Assembly: GCA_027924585.1 (NCBI GenBank)
Contig: BSBM01000870.1
Location: 5,703,001-5,767,000, forward strand
Source: Larix kaempferi
Taxonomy: Eukaryota > Streptophyta > Pinopsida > Pinales > Pinaceae
DNA length: 64,000 nt
Direction of reading: 5' to 3'
This document shows, in pieces, positions 21,052 to 33,500 of this stretch; within the stretch, counting starts at the first letter, position 1; every line of letters begins with the position of its first letter. The position numbers and the translations under genes were made by a program. Below the pieces are notes generated by a model. That model ran no database searches and was not told the origin of the DNA. It saw only the letters and a program-made list of their open reading frames with translations.

Positions 21052-22356
21052 AGCAACGATCACTTATATTTATGCAAAAACTCCCAACTCAAGCAGAAGG
21101 TCCTTTCAGAATTACACACCTCTCCTATAGTTGGGCACTCAGGATTCCTGAAAACTTACCACAGGGTCAAGAAGCAATTTTTTTGGTAAGGTCTTAAATA
21201 TGATGTTCAAAGGTTCATGGCTGAATGCTTGGTTTTCAAAGAGAATAAGGGTGAAACAGTTAAGACCCCAGGACTTCTACAACCATTAGACATACCTTCC
21301 CAACATTGGGAGGAATTCTCCATGGATTTTATCATAGGTATACCCAAGTCCGAAGGAAAGAATGTTATTATGGTGGTTGTTTATAGACTCACAAAGTATG
21401 CACACTTTTTTGCACTCTCTCGCCCTTTTAATGAAAGTACAATAGCTACATCCTTTATGGAAATTGTTCAGAAGTTACATGGAAATCAAAAGATTATTGT
21501 AAGTGATAGAGATCCAATTTTTACTAGAAAATTTTGGACTAAATTATTTTCCTGTTCAGGTACTCAATTGGCTCACAGTTCATCTTATCACCCTCAATAT
21601 GATGGGAAAACTGAGATAGTGAACAAGTGTTTCGAAGGCTATCTTCGTTGCTTCGCATCTAATAAACAAACATAGTGGTTGAAATGGTTGTCTTTGACGG
21701 AATGGTGGTAAAATACTTCCTTCCATACATCATAAAAAATGTCTCCATTTATGGCACTTTATGGGTACCAGCCTCCATCTATCGCATCTCCTTTAAAAGG
21801 AAAATCTAAATTTCAAGCCATGGAAGATCACATAGATCACCAGCAAGAAGTTCTCCAGATACTTAAGGACAACTTGACTATGTCAAAAAACAGGATGAAA
21901 CAACAAGTTGATCAACATCGCAGTGAAAAGAGTTTTGAAGAAGGGGATTTGGTATTTATCAGGATACAACCTTACAAGTAGATGTATCTCAAGCTATTAA
22001 AGAATGGAAATAAATTAGCACCCAAGTATTATGGTACTTATAAAGTGTTGTAGAATATTGGTAGTATGAATTACAAATTGGAGCTCCCTTCACCTTCAAG
22101 AGTACAAGTAGTTTTCCATGTTTCTTTCTTAAATAAGGTAACATGAGACAAGATCCTAATTCAAACAATCTTGTTGGAGCTTGATGAAGAAGGAAAAGTC
22201 ATATTGGAACCTGAACAAATCACTGAAACAAGGACTAAAGAACTACGAAATCGGGCTATTACTGAGTACCTCATAAAGTGGAATAACTTACCATTTGAAG
22301 ATTCGACATGGGAAAATGAGTCCTTGATACAAAGGAATCCACAACTAATCAATCAT
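21052..22356 (+). pseudogene. Chromodomain Ty3/gypsy (chromovirus) integrase, dead
   Basis: Integrase of a plant chromovirus-type retrotransposon. An H-H-C-C finger region (HTSPIVGHSG, ECLVF) opens at about 21110. The core follows: SMDFIIGIPKS, VVVYRLTKYAHF, VSDRDPIFTRKFW, then Glu in GKTEIVNKCFEGYLR. The first catalytic Asp is Tyr and the second finger Cys is Phe. After stops at 21673, 21706, 21730 and 21979 come the C-terminal region and, at 22170-22356, a chromodomain with EYLIKWNNLPFEDSTWENE, which in this family guides integration toward particular chromatin. RT and upstream domains are absent. A purine tract and LTR follow directly. Confidence 0.92.
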
Positions 22357-22370
22357 TGAGGACAACACTT

Positions 22371-22388
22371 GTATGAAGGGGAGGGGCA
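22371..22388 (+). promoter_or_regulatory. Polypurine tract of the chromovirus
   Basis: A purine run, GAAGGGGAGGGGCA, immediately precedes the LTR start TG at 22389. This is where plus-strand synthesis is primed in LTR elements. Confidence 0.8.
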
Positions 22389-22811
22389 TGTTAATCCCAA
22401 ACTATGGGCACATTTCCCCCTATATTGTGGTTCATTACATTATTTTTTATGTCGGATTTGGTCCATTAGTGGTAATTGTCATTAGTATGGTTATATTAGT
22501 TATGTCGGCTTGGGTTAGTTATTTGTGATTGTACCCCTTAGTCTCCTATATATAGGATGGATACCTTTCATTTGGAGTATCTTATCCTATCTTGTCTTGT
22601 GTACTTAATACATTGTATAAGAAGGTTTCCCACTCGAAGAGGCTTGTTATTCAACTATTTTATTCAGTCAAGTCATGGAGTACTCTTTATGATATATTTC
22701 TACTCTTTTCATACTCTTTTTGCAAATTTGTTGCATAACAACTTCCTCCCTTACGCACCCTCTCCCTGAGAATCATACCATCTGATCAACCTAAATAACC
22801 CTCCGCATCAA
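22389..22811 (+). mobile_element. 3' LTR of the chromovirus
   Basis: Starts TGTTAATCCC right after the polypurine tract. A TATA box, CTATATATAGG, lies at 22546-22556. The end is placed at a CCGCATCA near 22811 by eye and is uncertain by tens of bases. The matching 5' LTR is not in the window. Confidence 0.65.
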
Positions 22812-24302
22812 CTTATGGATGGTCCCACTCGCCATGGAATGATCCCTCTACTATAACCTATCTGCAGATCATATAGTAGGAATTAGGTGGCTTCAACCAC
22901 CCTCCCCTTCCAATTTTGTTGACCTTAAAGGTATCATATAGGTTAGGCTAGGCATATGGTTATCAGTGCACTACCCCATTGTACTACCAAGATTCTAGAA
23001 AGTTTGGTTGAACTTCATCCCCATCCTTCATAACGACATCTAGCCACATGCATCAAAAGTACCTCTTCATATACCTCCCACTCATGAGTATTAATTTAGC
23101 CATGGACTTCCAGAATTCACATAATTTAAAAGAACCACTGTCACAGGTTTATTGGTTGAGTTGTCCCCAACCAATAAGATGTTATTTGTAAGCATTATCT
23201 TTCGTGGATGTGGTATCCTATGAAATCCTTGAATTAACTACTATAAATCCCATGGGTGTATTTCCTTCCAGTCACCACCTCACAACATGCAATCAATGAA
23301 TTAGTTATATATCATCATTATGACATTTAAGGAACTTTATTCCTTCATGAGAGCATGATTTTATCATAACCATACTATCCATATTAATACAATGAATAGT
23401 AAACAACTGCAAGTTACCTTATACCATCACATAGTGGTAATCATCAATATAGACTATATTGTCTTCATGAAATAACATATCATGACATGGTCCACATACC
23501 ATAAGCATATAAACATTAAGGAATTCTACCAAGATATCTTGGAAAGAAGATTATGATAACATGGTCATTATTTAAAGAACATATGCAATCATAGCCATTT
23601 ACCTCATCGGATATTTATGAATTGTAGAGTATGCACATGCCAAGTGCTGCATGTTATCTCAAGAATCAACATATCATGAAATACCACATGTCATTATAAA
23701 TTCATCATGCCATCATATCATTTTAATACCCATATGTTCATGCATGTTAATCATAAACTATCTTTCCACAAAATAATGCCATCCCATCATGAAATTTCAT
23801 CACAAATAATCTCATGTAGTGAGCAGATATCATGAAATTATGAAATATTATCAAAGAAATCATTGTCTGCTATCACTTTGTCATTCACGGATATCACATC
23901 ATTATATCATCATCAACAAAGATCATAGGAATTATTGCAATTACTCAACATATGAACATAAATATAATAGATTCATATGTATTCCTAAGACATCTTTAAT
24001 TTGACATTCATGTCAATATATAACATATGCAGAACCAATAAAACATCATGAAAATTCATATCATTAGATAAATATAAATGTTAGAGAATGGCTTAGTCAT
24101 TTTCTTCCCATTTTGTCTTGTGCTTATTTGTTCTGTAGTTTAATAAATGGAACCATTCCAATGGGTGCAAGTCTATATTATTATGGGTTTTCAATTCTAT
24201 ATTTTACCCCAAATTCCATGAGATCATAAATGCTTGATTTCCTAGGTTAAATAGTGCATTGACCTTAGTCATATTTATCTGGAATCTTTATGTAGTACAA
24301 AT
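22812..24302. other. AT-rich region without genes
   Basis: No coding signal. Between 23280 and 24060 the words ATATCAT, CATGAAAT and ACATATG recur densely, possibly the remains of a satellite or old transposon. Confidence 0.4.
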
Positions 24303-24375
24303 GTTATGTGTGTGTGTGGGTGGGTGGGTGTGTGGGTGCACACACACACACACACACACACATATTATATATATA
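24303..24375. repeat. Compound (TG)n (GGGT)n (CA)n (TA)n microsatellite
   Basis: A TG run passes into GGGTGGGTGGGT, then a (CA) run of about 13 units, then TATATATA. The TG and CA arms are complementary and could fold back. Confidence 0.95.
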
Positions 24376-25292
24376 GTCCATTGGATGTATATTGAGTGGT
24401 TGGGAGGAATAATTGTTACCCTCCCCACCCAGGTTCAAGTCTTGTAAGTGACATGATGCTCTTGTTGATTCCACATATAATGATTGAGTCGATTATGTAA
24501 TCTAGCCATACCTTGATTCTCCGGAATAGCAAGTGTTGGCACATTTCCAAGTGATATATATATAGTGGCATGGGCATATACATAGATATATATATGCACA
24601 ATCATCACCTTATATAACACCAAATTTAAAATTTTGAGCACTTGTTGAATTACTTTCATTTTGGTTCTAAGGATTCCCAACATATGTAGGACTACTAGAT
24701 GATGTGACCACCTGTTTATTGTAACTTCTACTTCCATCAACTTTTCAATGTTAGTGTTTCACATTAATACTATACTTGTAGGACATATATGTTGTACATG
24801 TTTGGGTCATCTTTGCAAATGACATGATATATAATTCCAAGAATATGTAGTCGTACATCATCCAATCTTGGATTGTTTGTATTCCTAGTTGCAACATTTT
24901 CCACAATTATTGGTGCATCCCATATTGTGCTTGTGAATGATTAACACTAAAGGTTGTAAACATATCTACAATTACTTGAAAATAGTATTGATTCCTCATA
25001 TTGGTGAATTATGTAAAATATTATCCTTGTGTATCATCTACTACATGAAAGCAATATTTTGATAAGCACTTGAGAAAAATATTGTATATATTGTTTGTCA
25101 AAAATGTAAGGGAGATCTCAAGGTGATTCTTTTATTAGGCATTGTTTGACCACACATTGCATTCCTTCAAATTACTACCAACAAAAAATAATTTTTATAC
25201 ATCCAAGAAATCCCTCATTAATGTTGAAGGACTAGAGTTCAAATTTGTCTCTTAAAAGCCACCAATTATGGAGTATGAGTTGAAGAGTTTCA
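24376..25292. other. AT-rich region without genes
   Basis: Short (TA)n tracts occur at 24555-24565 and 24584-24594. No ORF beyond chance length and no recognised element. Confidence 0.4.
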
Positions 25293-25419
25293 ACACACAC
25301 ACCTATATGTGTGCATGTGTGTGTACATATATTTATATGTACACACACAGACACACACATATAGGTATGTGTGTGTGTGAAAAAAATGTATATACATTCA
25401 CACACACACACACACATAT
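25293..25419. repeat. Large nested TG/CA palindromes
   Basis: From 25293 to 25379 the sequence is a near-perfect inverted repeat centred near 25332. ACACACACACCTATATGTG on the left pairs with CACATATAGGTATGTGTGTG on the right, with an inner GTGTGTACATATA / TATATGTACACACAC pair. A second inverted repeat, about 25368-25416, places TGTGTGTGTGTGAA against TTCACACACACACA around the palindrome ATGTATATACAT. The short ORFs read from it are microsatellite artefacts. Confidence 0.9.
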
Positions 25420-25900
25420 TTTCGAGAGAAAAAAGTCGGTAATTTTATTCCATAAGAGTGTAAAATTACATCCAACATAGATTTAGGCTATCAAAAATAT
25501 AAATATTTCATCCTTTCCAAAAGAACAATAATAAACCAAAAGGGAGAGTCCTCACCTATCAATAATAATGAAAACACAAAATGGGAGTCTTGCTCACCAT
25601 CGAAAAAACCTGTGGAGAGAAACCTCAATCCTTATGTCATGTCCCCTCATTGATGTTTAGTGGAATTATTTCATATCCCAACCAATCCTTTGGGTTGAGG
25701 AGGAAATTTCATGCACTTGGGGTTAATTCTAAAGTGAAGGCATTAATTAGTTAAGAATTTTATTTGTATTTTTATCCTAAGTTTGAAATGCACTTGGTAG
25801 AAGTAATTTTCATTAATAGATAATTATTTCAATAAAATAAAATAGATAAGTATGCACAAGGTCTCATTAGATAATAATGTTTGACCAAGTGATGACTTGC
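25420..25900. other. No gene recognised
   Basis: Ordinary AT-rich sequence with no repeat or ORF of note. Confidence 0.4.
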
Positions 25901-26137
25901 AAATGAAAGAAAGATCAAGCGGGACAAAGGAAGAAAAGCAGGAAAAAGAAGGACAAAGCAGAAAAGTAGGATAAGGTAGAAAAAAAGGAAAAAGCTCGGT
26001 AGAAAAGAAAAATAAGGAAAAAGAAAAAGAAAAAAGAAGAAGAAGAAGAAGAAAGCAAAATCAAAAGCAGAAAGCAAAGCAAAACAAAAAGCAAAGCAAA
26101 GCAGAAAGCAAGGAAAAAGCTAAAGAAAAAAGAAAGG
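25901..26137 (+). repeat. 237-bp purine-rich tract
   Basis: Almost entirely A and G on the plus strand, with a GAA run at about 26034-26053 and AAAGC pentamer variants at 26055-26120. The low-complexity Phe/Leu-rich ORF on the opposite strand is a by-product. Confidence 0.9.
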
Positions 26138-27968
26138 CAACCTTATCTACTCCATGAGGGAGCCTTGGCCTATATTACTTGCTCAACAAGTCACCTAAAT
26201 CTATAAAAGAAGGATTACAACTCCATTTCACATCTTTTGATCAGTTGTGATTTGAATTGAGTGCAATTTTGACTCATTGACTTGGGAGATGTGCCCCTAG
26301 TCGTAGTTGGGAGATGTGCCCCTACTTCTACTGGAAGTATGGTGACGTATATTCTTCATCACTAAGTCTATTGAAAATACTGAATCTTGTCTACATGCAG
26401 TATCATCTAGATTTGAAGAATTCAATCCATTGAGAAGTGGTTCCTACTATCAATCCTATCAAAGAGAGATCATGAGGAAGTTTTTCTCAGGAGAGGAGAT
26501 CTAGTTGTTTGAGTGCGCCCCTAGGAGAATTATATGAACTCATTTCACCTTTCATGATCATCCATATGCTCAATCTTCATCATCATAGCATATCCAGTGG
26601 AGGATCCTTCTCTTTATTCTGTTTAGAAGACATCCACATTCATGTACTGTGAGATTTATTGTATTTGAGGTTCATTGAGAAAAGAGAGGTGGTAATGCTA
26701 TTTTTTGATGTATCAAACTATTTAAATTTCTCCTATATTACACATTAATTCATTATGTGTTCAAAAGATAAATTCTAAAGCATTGGAGGTTTTTTGCATT
26801 TAGATCTCGCAAGACTAGCTCATTGAGCAATTTTAATTGACTAGTTCTCCACGAATTATAATATTTAGAGCTCTGTGAAACCAGTTTACTTTATGAAGGT
26901 TGTTTTAGGTTTTAAATGGTCTGTAGAATCCATCCCAAGTCCAAAATCAGAGATTCCCGAGCCTGATTGTGTTTGTATATTTCAAGACTAGCTCATTGGG
27001 CATGAATTCATGACTACTTTTGCAATAACTTTAATGAAATAGCCTATGGTTATATATTTTTCATTCTGCAAGTCATTACAGGTCCTTACGAAATTAATGA
27101 ATCCAACCCAATCCCCATATTGAGTTTATGTGACCCTCTCTTCCTTCTTGGAAGTGCCTAGAAACAAACTAGTTGAGCAGTCCATCATAGCGCTCTTTCT
27201 CTCATTCACTCCAAACAATGCCAGAACCTCCCAAAACCTATGTAAACATTTATTGTCTAATATCAATGCTTTGGTTTCCTTCAAGTGTAAGTGGAAGTCT
27301 CTAGTATGCATATGCTCATGTGCTTAGAAAGCCTTGGAGCAACAACATAAATGGCACCAGTACCTTGTGCATAGGATTCTGAAGCTGGCCTTGATTCTAA
27401 CTTTTATGCTGCTGCACACTCCTTAACATATTTTGCAGATCGAAAAAATTCCAACTATCAAGCTCTAGGTGGGTTCATTAGTATCCTAGACTAGTTTCCT
27501 CCTATCTAGTTTTGTGAACTAGTTAGTGTCATATAATTTCCTAATTTTTAAAGTTGAATTTGAATTGATATCCTATGAGATCAGATCAGGGATATTACAA
27601 TTTACAAAAATATTTTTATGGAGAATTTACACTCAATCCATTTGGTAAAATTCAAAAAATATCATCAAAGGGGGGTATATCTCCACCTTAACCTGTGAAA
27701 ATTATAACCTCAATATGAAGGCTAATCAACTACATCATTATTTGATTTCCGAGCCTATAGATAACTTCCATCAATTTGTGATGCCTCTCTTACCATTGAG
27801 TCTTCTATGGAATTATTATACTATTATTGTTGTACACCTTCCTCGAGGTGCACTCCCTCTCTCGTCTCTTCTTTGGAATTGTGCTCTCTGAATATATGAA
27901 CCAATGAAAGTTATGAATTTTCATTTTAAAATGTATTCCCTTCTAAGCAATGGTTGTAGTTGACAAGC
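26138..27968. other. No gene recognised; LTR-like promoter at 26201
   Basis: CTATAAAAGA at 26201 has the context of an LTR or gene promoter, followed by a duplicated GGGAGATGTGCCCCTA at about 26285 and 26308. Nothing downstream encodes a recognisable protein. Short open frames at 27126-27327 look like chance. Confidence 0.35.
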
Positions 27969-28113
27969 TATTTTTTAAGGATTTTAATATTATACTTAAG
28001 TATAGTATTGTAGGCTATTGTTTTGTATTGAAAAAAACATGTAGAAAGATAGGTAGGTGAATATTAAATATGAAACATACAATTTAATACGGAAATGTGT
28101 AAATTTTGGCCAA
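27969..28113 (+). repeat. Dispersed repeat, copy 1 (plus orientation)
   Basis: This 145-bp stretch, from TATTTTTTAAGG to TTTTGGCCAA, is matched in reverse orientation by 39214-39360. Shared blocks include TATTATACTTAAGTATAGTA and GGTGAATATTAAATATGAAA. Homology stops sharply at both ends. No terminal inverted repeats are evident. Confidence 0.85.
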
Positions 28114-28550
28114 AGTTTACAACTAATAAAGAGTCTCTGAAGAGGTTTATAATGGTAATTCCTTGATCTAGTGCAAAGTAGAGAATAGTTATTGCTAGCA
28201 TTAGAAGTTACTTTGGACTACTAAAGAAACAAGCCTAGCACATCTTTGATTTAGAGATAGTTTTGATTGATAATGTAAGTTAAAGAGGTTTAAAGATTTA
28301 AATATTTGGTCATCCCATCAATTAGATCTCAAATATCAGTAACACATCATATATTCAGGGGTATTCACTTCGAAATCCAGACACATAATGAACCAGGAAA
28401 GCATAGGAATAGAACTGCAACGAATACATAAACTAACAATTTGTTATTTCATACTCACCATGAAGATTCTCAAAGTTCAAACCAGTGTTTTGAAAGGTGA
28501 CACAAGTACTTGAACACAACTTACAAAGATAGGTAATTAACAGCAAAATA
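28114..28550. other. No gene recognised
   Basis: AT-rich DNA with no ORF or repeat of note. Confidence 0.4.
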
Positions 28551-28626
28551 TTTGCATTAATCGGAGTGGAATCTGTATAATAATCAAATTTGCATTAATC
28601 TGAGTTGAACCTGTGTAAGAATCAAT
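28551..28626 (+). repeat. 38-bp direct duplication
   Basis: TTTGCATTAATC(G/T)GAGT(G/T)GAA(T/C)CTGT starts at 28551 and at 28589. Confidence 0.85.
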
Positions 28627-28830
28627 GCAGTGTAGAAATTCCCATCGTATTCAAAGAAGCGGAAGTATAGAGGATGCACAATCTAGCCACCAAAATGTCT
28701 TGATTCCTAAATATGAAATGTTGCATACAAAACTCACCCAGTATAATACTCAGACTTCTCAGAATCTAATCTCTCAAACCCCCTCGGCTTCTCGGAGGAA
28801 GAAGAACCCCTTGACAGATAAATATCTTCT

Positions 28831-28839
28831 ATTTATATA
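28831..28839 (-). promoter_or_regulatory. Minus-strand TATA box, candidate LTR promoter
   Basis: On the minus strand TATATAAATAG is followed by a leader with CTTCTTCCTCCGAGAAGCC. The context resembles an LTR promoter. No LTR ends or partner were identified. Confidence 0.35.
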
Positions 28840-28867
28840 GACGATATTCATAACAGATTAAGTGGAA

Positions 28868-30429
28868 CTAACATTCTTTTGCTTGCAAAAAGAAGTGCTC
28901 AATTCGCATATTCGTGATGATTAAACATGTTATCCATATCATGGAGATTACCACAACCCTAAATCTATTTTTTGAATAAGCTTTGTGTATATTTATTAAA
29001 ACTAAATCCTCCTCCATCAATCGAGCAGTAGTTATAGCTTGGTGTAGTCTCGTGGCGAAAGGATCCAAGTGATACAATAATTTGGCAAGCAAACCTCTAC
29101 TTTGATGCTCAGATCTCCTCTCAAAAATATCATGAAGTATTAATTCTTATAACAGAAAACCAAATAGGTGCCGTGATTAACACGGAGGTGCTTCCATAAC
29201 GCATTTATTGACAACACAATAAATTGATAGGTAGACCGAATATCTGTGATAATTTCTCAGCATTCCATCTACGATCTCATGCACAAGAGATGTGACTTTT
29301 GTGATGGATACAAGTGGAACAATCTCCATAATGGAAGGCAACAAATTAAATTTTATCTTTTAACAAGCTCGGGTGTGCATTATCTTTTACTGGAAAAGAG
29401 CTATGAGCTCTAAATTTTAATTTCACATTAGCCCGTAACTAAATGTAACTGAATATTCCTATTATTTTCGCGAGAAAGTGGATAGTGTATTCCTTTATCT
29501 TCTAGAATGCTTAATATTTGATTACAATCCACCACTAATTCTCCAATAGGGTGTGGCAATCGATCATAGAGTTAACTCAAATGGGTCATAATCTGCTTCT
29601 CAATCCCCTTTATTTGACTGCCATCAATAATACCATGATAGGCACGTCACATTTCCCTTGTAGTTTTATTATTTGAACAAAGCATATCTCTAAGATGTGC
29701 CAGTCATAATTATCACCCAACGAAGGTCCTTCACTAGCCCATATTTGCAGCAGCTATCTGCACCACGTACTTCATGAATATATACATCTGTTAGTATTTG
29801 TATGTAGGCTTCCCAGGTATCCACTGGAACATGTCCATATTCTGACCACATTTTGTTATCGTGAGTGCTCAAAGCTTTCGTTTTCAAGATACACACCAGC
29901 ACTGAATGCGTTAAATAGAAGCTAAGAAGTTCTACAACTCAAACTCCATTGCATTCTTCACCATCTAGCGAGGAGTAGGTGAGCTTTGACATTCTCTTTG
30001 CATCAATGACATAGATATAGGTTCTTTCACATCTAGCGAATAGTGACATATTTGTCACTCCCTTCACACATGACGACTGCGATTGCAACTTTTAACACTT
30101 GGCGTTCACCATCAGGCAGTCGGTATTATTTTGTATTTTCATTTCAAAGGATCTCTCCCACATGGATAAGATAAAACTTTTTACTGCTCTTCATGTATGC
30201 TAATGGTTGCATATAATTTTAATGAGTTGTGTACAAAGTAAGCTTCCCTGTGTTCTCTTTTCTTTTGCCTTATGTTAATTCTCGATACTTGTGGTGTTTG
30301 ATGGCATGTCGTGAATGAATTTCAAAGGCTCATGTCTTGATGTGAACTTGTTTTACTTTCCCAAAATCTCACAAGGAAACCAAAATCTTCCAAATAAATA
30401 ACTATAATCATTATTTTAAAACCTTATTT
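28868..30429. other. No gene recognised
   Basis: Short minus-strand open segments (28868-29092, 29690-29902) show no motif I can name. They may be remains of an old element, but the reading is not consistent over any length. Confidence 0.35.
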
Positions 30430-30560
30430 TTTTACATATTTGATTTGAATTCAAACAAGAAAAAATTATGAGACTTCACCAAATTGGTAATTCATTCATG
30501 GTTGTGAGAGACCTTATCAAAGTTTGATGTCCAAATATGGAGGCTCGACAAAGAGGAAAT

Positions 30561-33500
30561 TCATGTACAAATCCTGAAAGGAGGCCAATTGAGGCCCATT
30601 GGTGGCGCTGCAGAACCTTGAAACTGGGCCAAGATGAAAATGTTTACAAGTATATTTGGGATGCTAACAGTTACCAAACCCATAAGCTCAACATAATTAT
30701 TGGAATTTTTCCTAGTCCCAATTTTGAAAGACATTTTGGTGTCCTTGAAAATGAAGTAGCCTCCTGCACCGCTTCTGCCAGGGTTCCCTTGAGAAGATTT
30801 GTCACTAAAACCATATAGAACAGTTCGGTCAAATATCAAGGCTTGTAAAATCTGTTTTGGTTTCTACATGTTAGTGAGAAAACCCTTTGCGAGAGAGATC
30901 TTCAGTAGATATAATGCTGAAAGAGGAGAGGGCTTAATATTTTTAAAACTTGCTACGTTCCAAGTGATCCACAAGCACCAGCTCACGTGCATAGCCATAG
31001 TAATCTAGTCATATTTTCAACCATTTTGTAGCCATTTATCCCAAGCATCAGTTAAATATTCACCTTCCCATTCTTGAAAGTCTCCCAACATTCTAGCGGC
31101 ACTCCACAATTCCTTGGTGAAATGACATAACAATATTAAGTGGTTGATAGATTCAGAGGACTCATTGCATAGAGGGAAGATACTAGGGCCATTAAACCCC
31201 CTCTTCTAGATATTCCCCCATGTGAGAGGCTTATTTCTTAAGGCCAGCCAAAGAAAAAAATTGCTTTTGCTAGAGCATAGATTTTCCAACACAACATTAT
31301 TTAGGAAAGATACTAATATAGCATGAATCAATTCTGAATGTTCCACACCTATAGTAGGATCTAGTCCAAATAAAAATTGGTCACCTCTTTCTAGTTTCCA
31401 AGCAAGATTTTTCGCTATAATAGTAAATCTTTTTTGAATAGATATCCATAAAATAGATCCCCTGGAAGGAGCTTAGAAAGGCTGAATCCATGAAACAATG
31501 GATCTTGGGGCTATTTATTTTTTAACCACCGTATCTTGGCAAAAGCCCTTCTGAGAAATAAGTCTCCAAAGAATTTTTGCAACAAGAGCAGTAGAGAAAA
31601 GGTGAGAGACTTTGAAACCCCATTCTACGAATGATTTTGGAAGGCAAAGAGAATCCCATTTGCAAAGTGGAATACTACTTTGTTCCTCTTTACCATCCCA
31701 AAGATAAGCAATACAATTTTTCACGATGGAGTTTAAAACCGCCTTAGGAATATAAGCTCCAGAGCCATCCAATAAACAAGAATGGCCTCTAGAAACTTTT
31801 TGATAAGAGTAACCCGACTGGATAATGATATTCACCTATGATACCAAGCATTTATCTCCTCTTATTTATCTTCTCCAAGATCCATTTTCAATGATCTATC
31901 TTGTAGTCAGTGGCTTTCAACATAAACCCGAGATACTTAAAACAATTTATGAAAGGAATCTTTGTAAAAGGGAGAGATTTTTTATCAATATTCATAATTC
32001 CTTCCACCGAATGAAAATGCAGAGACGACTTCTAAATGTTGATATCCATACCCGCTGAAGATGTAAACAACCTGATAATTCTTTCCAGAACTTTCGCTTC
32101 CCTCGGATTAGCAGAATCAAATATTAAAATATCATATACAAATAAAATTTGAATGATTGACAGAGTTTTTGATATTTTAACCCCCATTAGATTGCCATTT
32201 GAGTGTTCATGGTTGATATGCCTTCTCAATGCTTGAGCGACCAATAAAAAGAGCAACGGAGAAGGAGCCCCATTTATAAGAACTACATAAGAAACACAGG
32301 AGTAGAAGGCTTCTATCCAGTTTATGAATTGATGAGGGAACCCAACTTGAGTCAGAATAAGGCGAAGAAAGAGCCAATTCACCTTGACAAAAGCATTAGA
32401 TAAATCCAACTTGAGCATGAAGGCTAAGCGAGACTTGGATGGAATAGTGTGGAGAGATTCCTAAGTGAGACCTATAGCATTGTGGATGTTCCTATCATCC
32501 AAAAACCAAAACTATTGAGGAGATATGTTCTTTGACAAAATTGGCTTTAGACGACATGCAATCACTTTTGAAATGACCTTATAGATGCAATTGCAGAGTG
32601 AAATAGTTCGATAGTGCTCAAATCCGTTAGGATATTCCTATTTTGGGATGTCTTCAATAAATGTGGAATTGAAGGGTAAATGAATTTTTCCTGCTATACG
32701 ATATTCTTCAACCATTGTTGTAATATCGAATTCCAACAAGTCCCAAAACCCTATATAGAAATCTGCGGTCCAACCATCTGGTCCCAAATATTTTCCTTTC
32801 TAAAAGGAGAAAAGTACATGGTTAACTTAATCCTTGCCACATGTCTATTTATAGAGACACTAATATCCTCATCCACCCACCGATTGAAGAATATGTCGAA
32901 GCCAAAATGTCCCTGATATTTTCTCTAGGAGGATCAGTATAAATATTTTGATAGTGGGATTTTGTCGCTCCAACAATCGACTTAAAATCCAAGCATTACT
33001 CACCCTTCTAATTTCAGACCTTCCATATGGTGTTTACGGCTTTTCTGCCTTTGCACACTGGTGAAAAATGTTGTATTGTTGTCCCCTTCGGAAATCCAAA
33101 ATGATTTTCTCTTAATATGCCACGTTGCTTCATGCTAGGCTAGAATTATGTCCTTCTATGATTTGAAAGTGTCTAATTCCAGTTTATCGGTTTGAGAGCA
33201 ATTCCCTTGTGTAAGAGAGATCAGTTTTTGTGCAATATTTGCTTCAAAAAGGACTAGTGACTAGTCGGAGTCTACAAAAGTTTTCTTAACCCAATATTTG
33301 ATCAAATGTTTAATTACAGTTAGATTCTTTTGAAAATGTTCCATCGCAAAAGTCAACAAGCATGGATTGAAAATACGCTAGTTATCCTAAACAATAGCCT
33401 TGAAATCCTCATATAGCAAATGAGGATTGATTTTGAATGGGGAGGGAGGATTGTTCAAGGTTGAATCAAGTTCCAAGAGGATAGGGAAATGGTCAGAATG

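Noticed and set aside
24259-24447. ORFs with His/Thr or Cys/Val repeats over (TG)n and (CA)n tracts, also at 25232-25480
   Set aside because: They are translations of microsatellites and occur on both strands, with no codon bias or conserved motif.
25829-26077. Phe/Leu-rich minus-strand ORF resembling a membrane protein
   Set aside because: It is the complement of the purine-rich tract; the hydrophobicity follows from pyrimidine codons.
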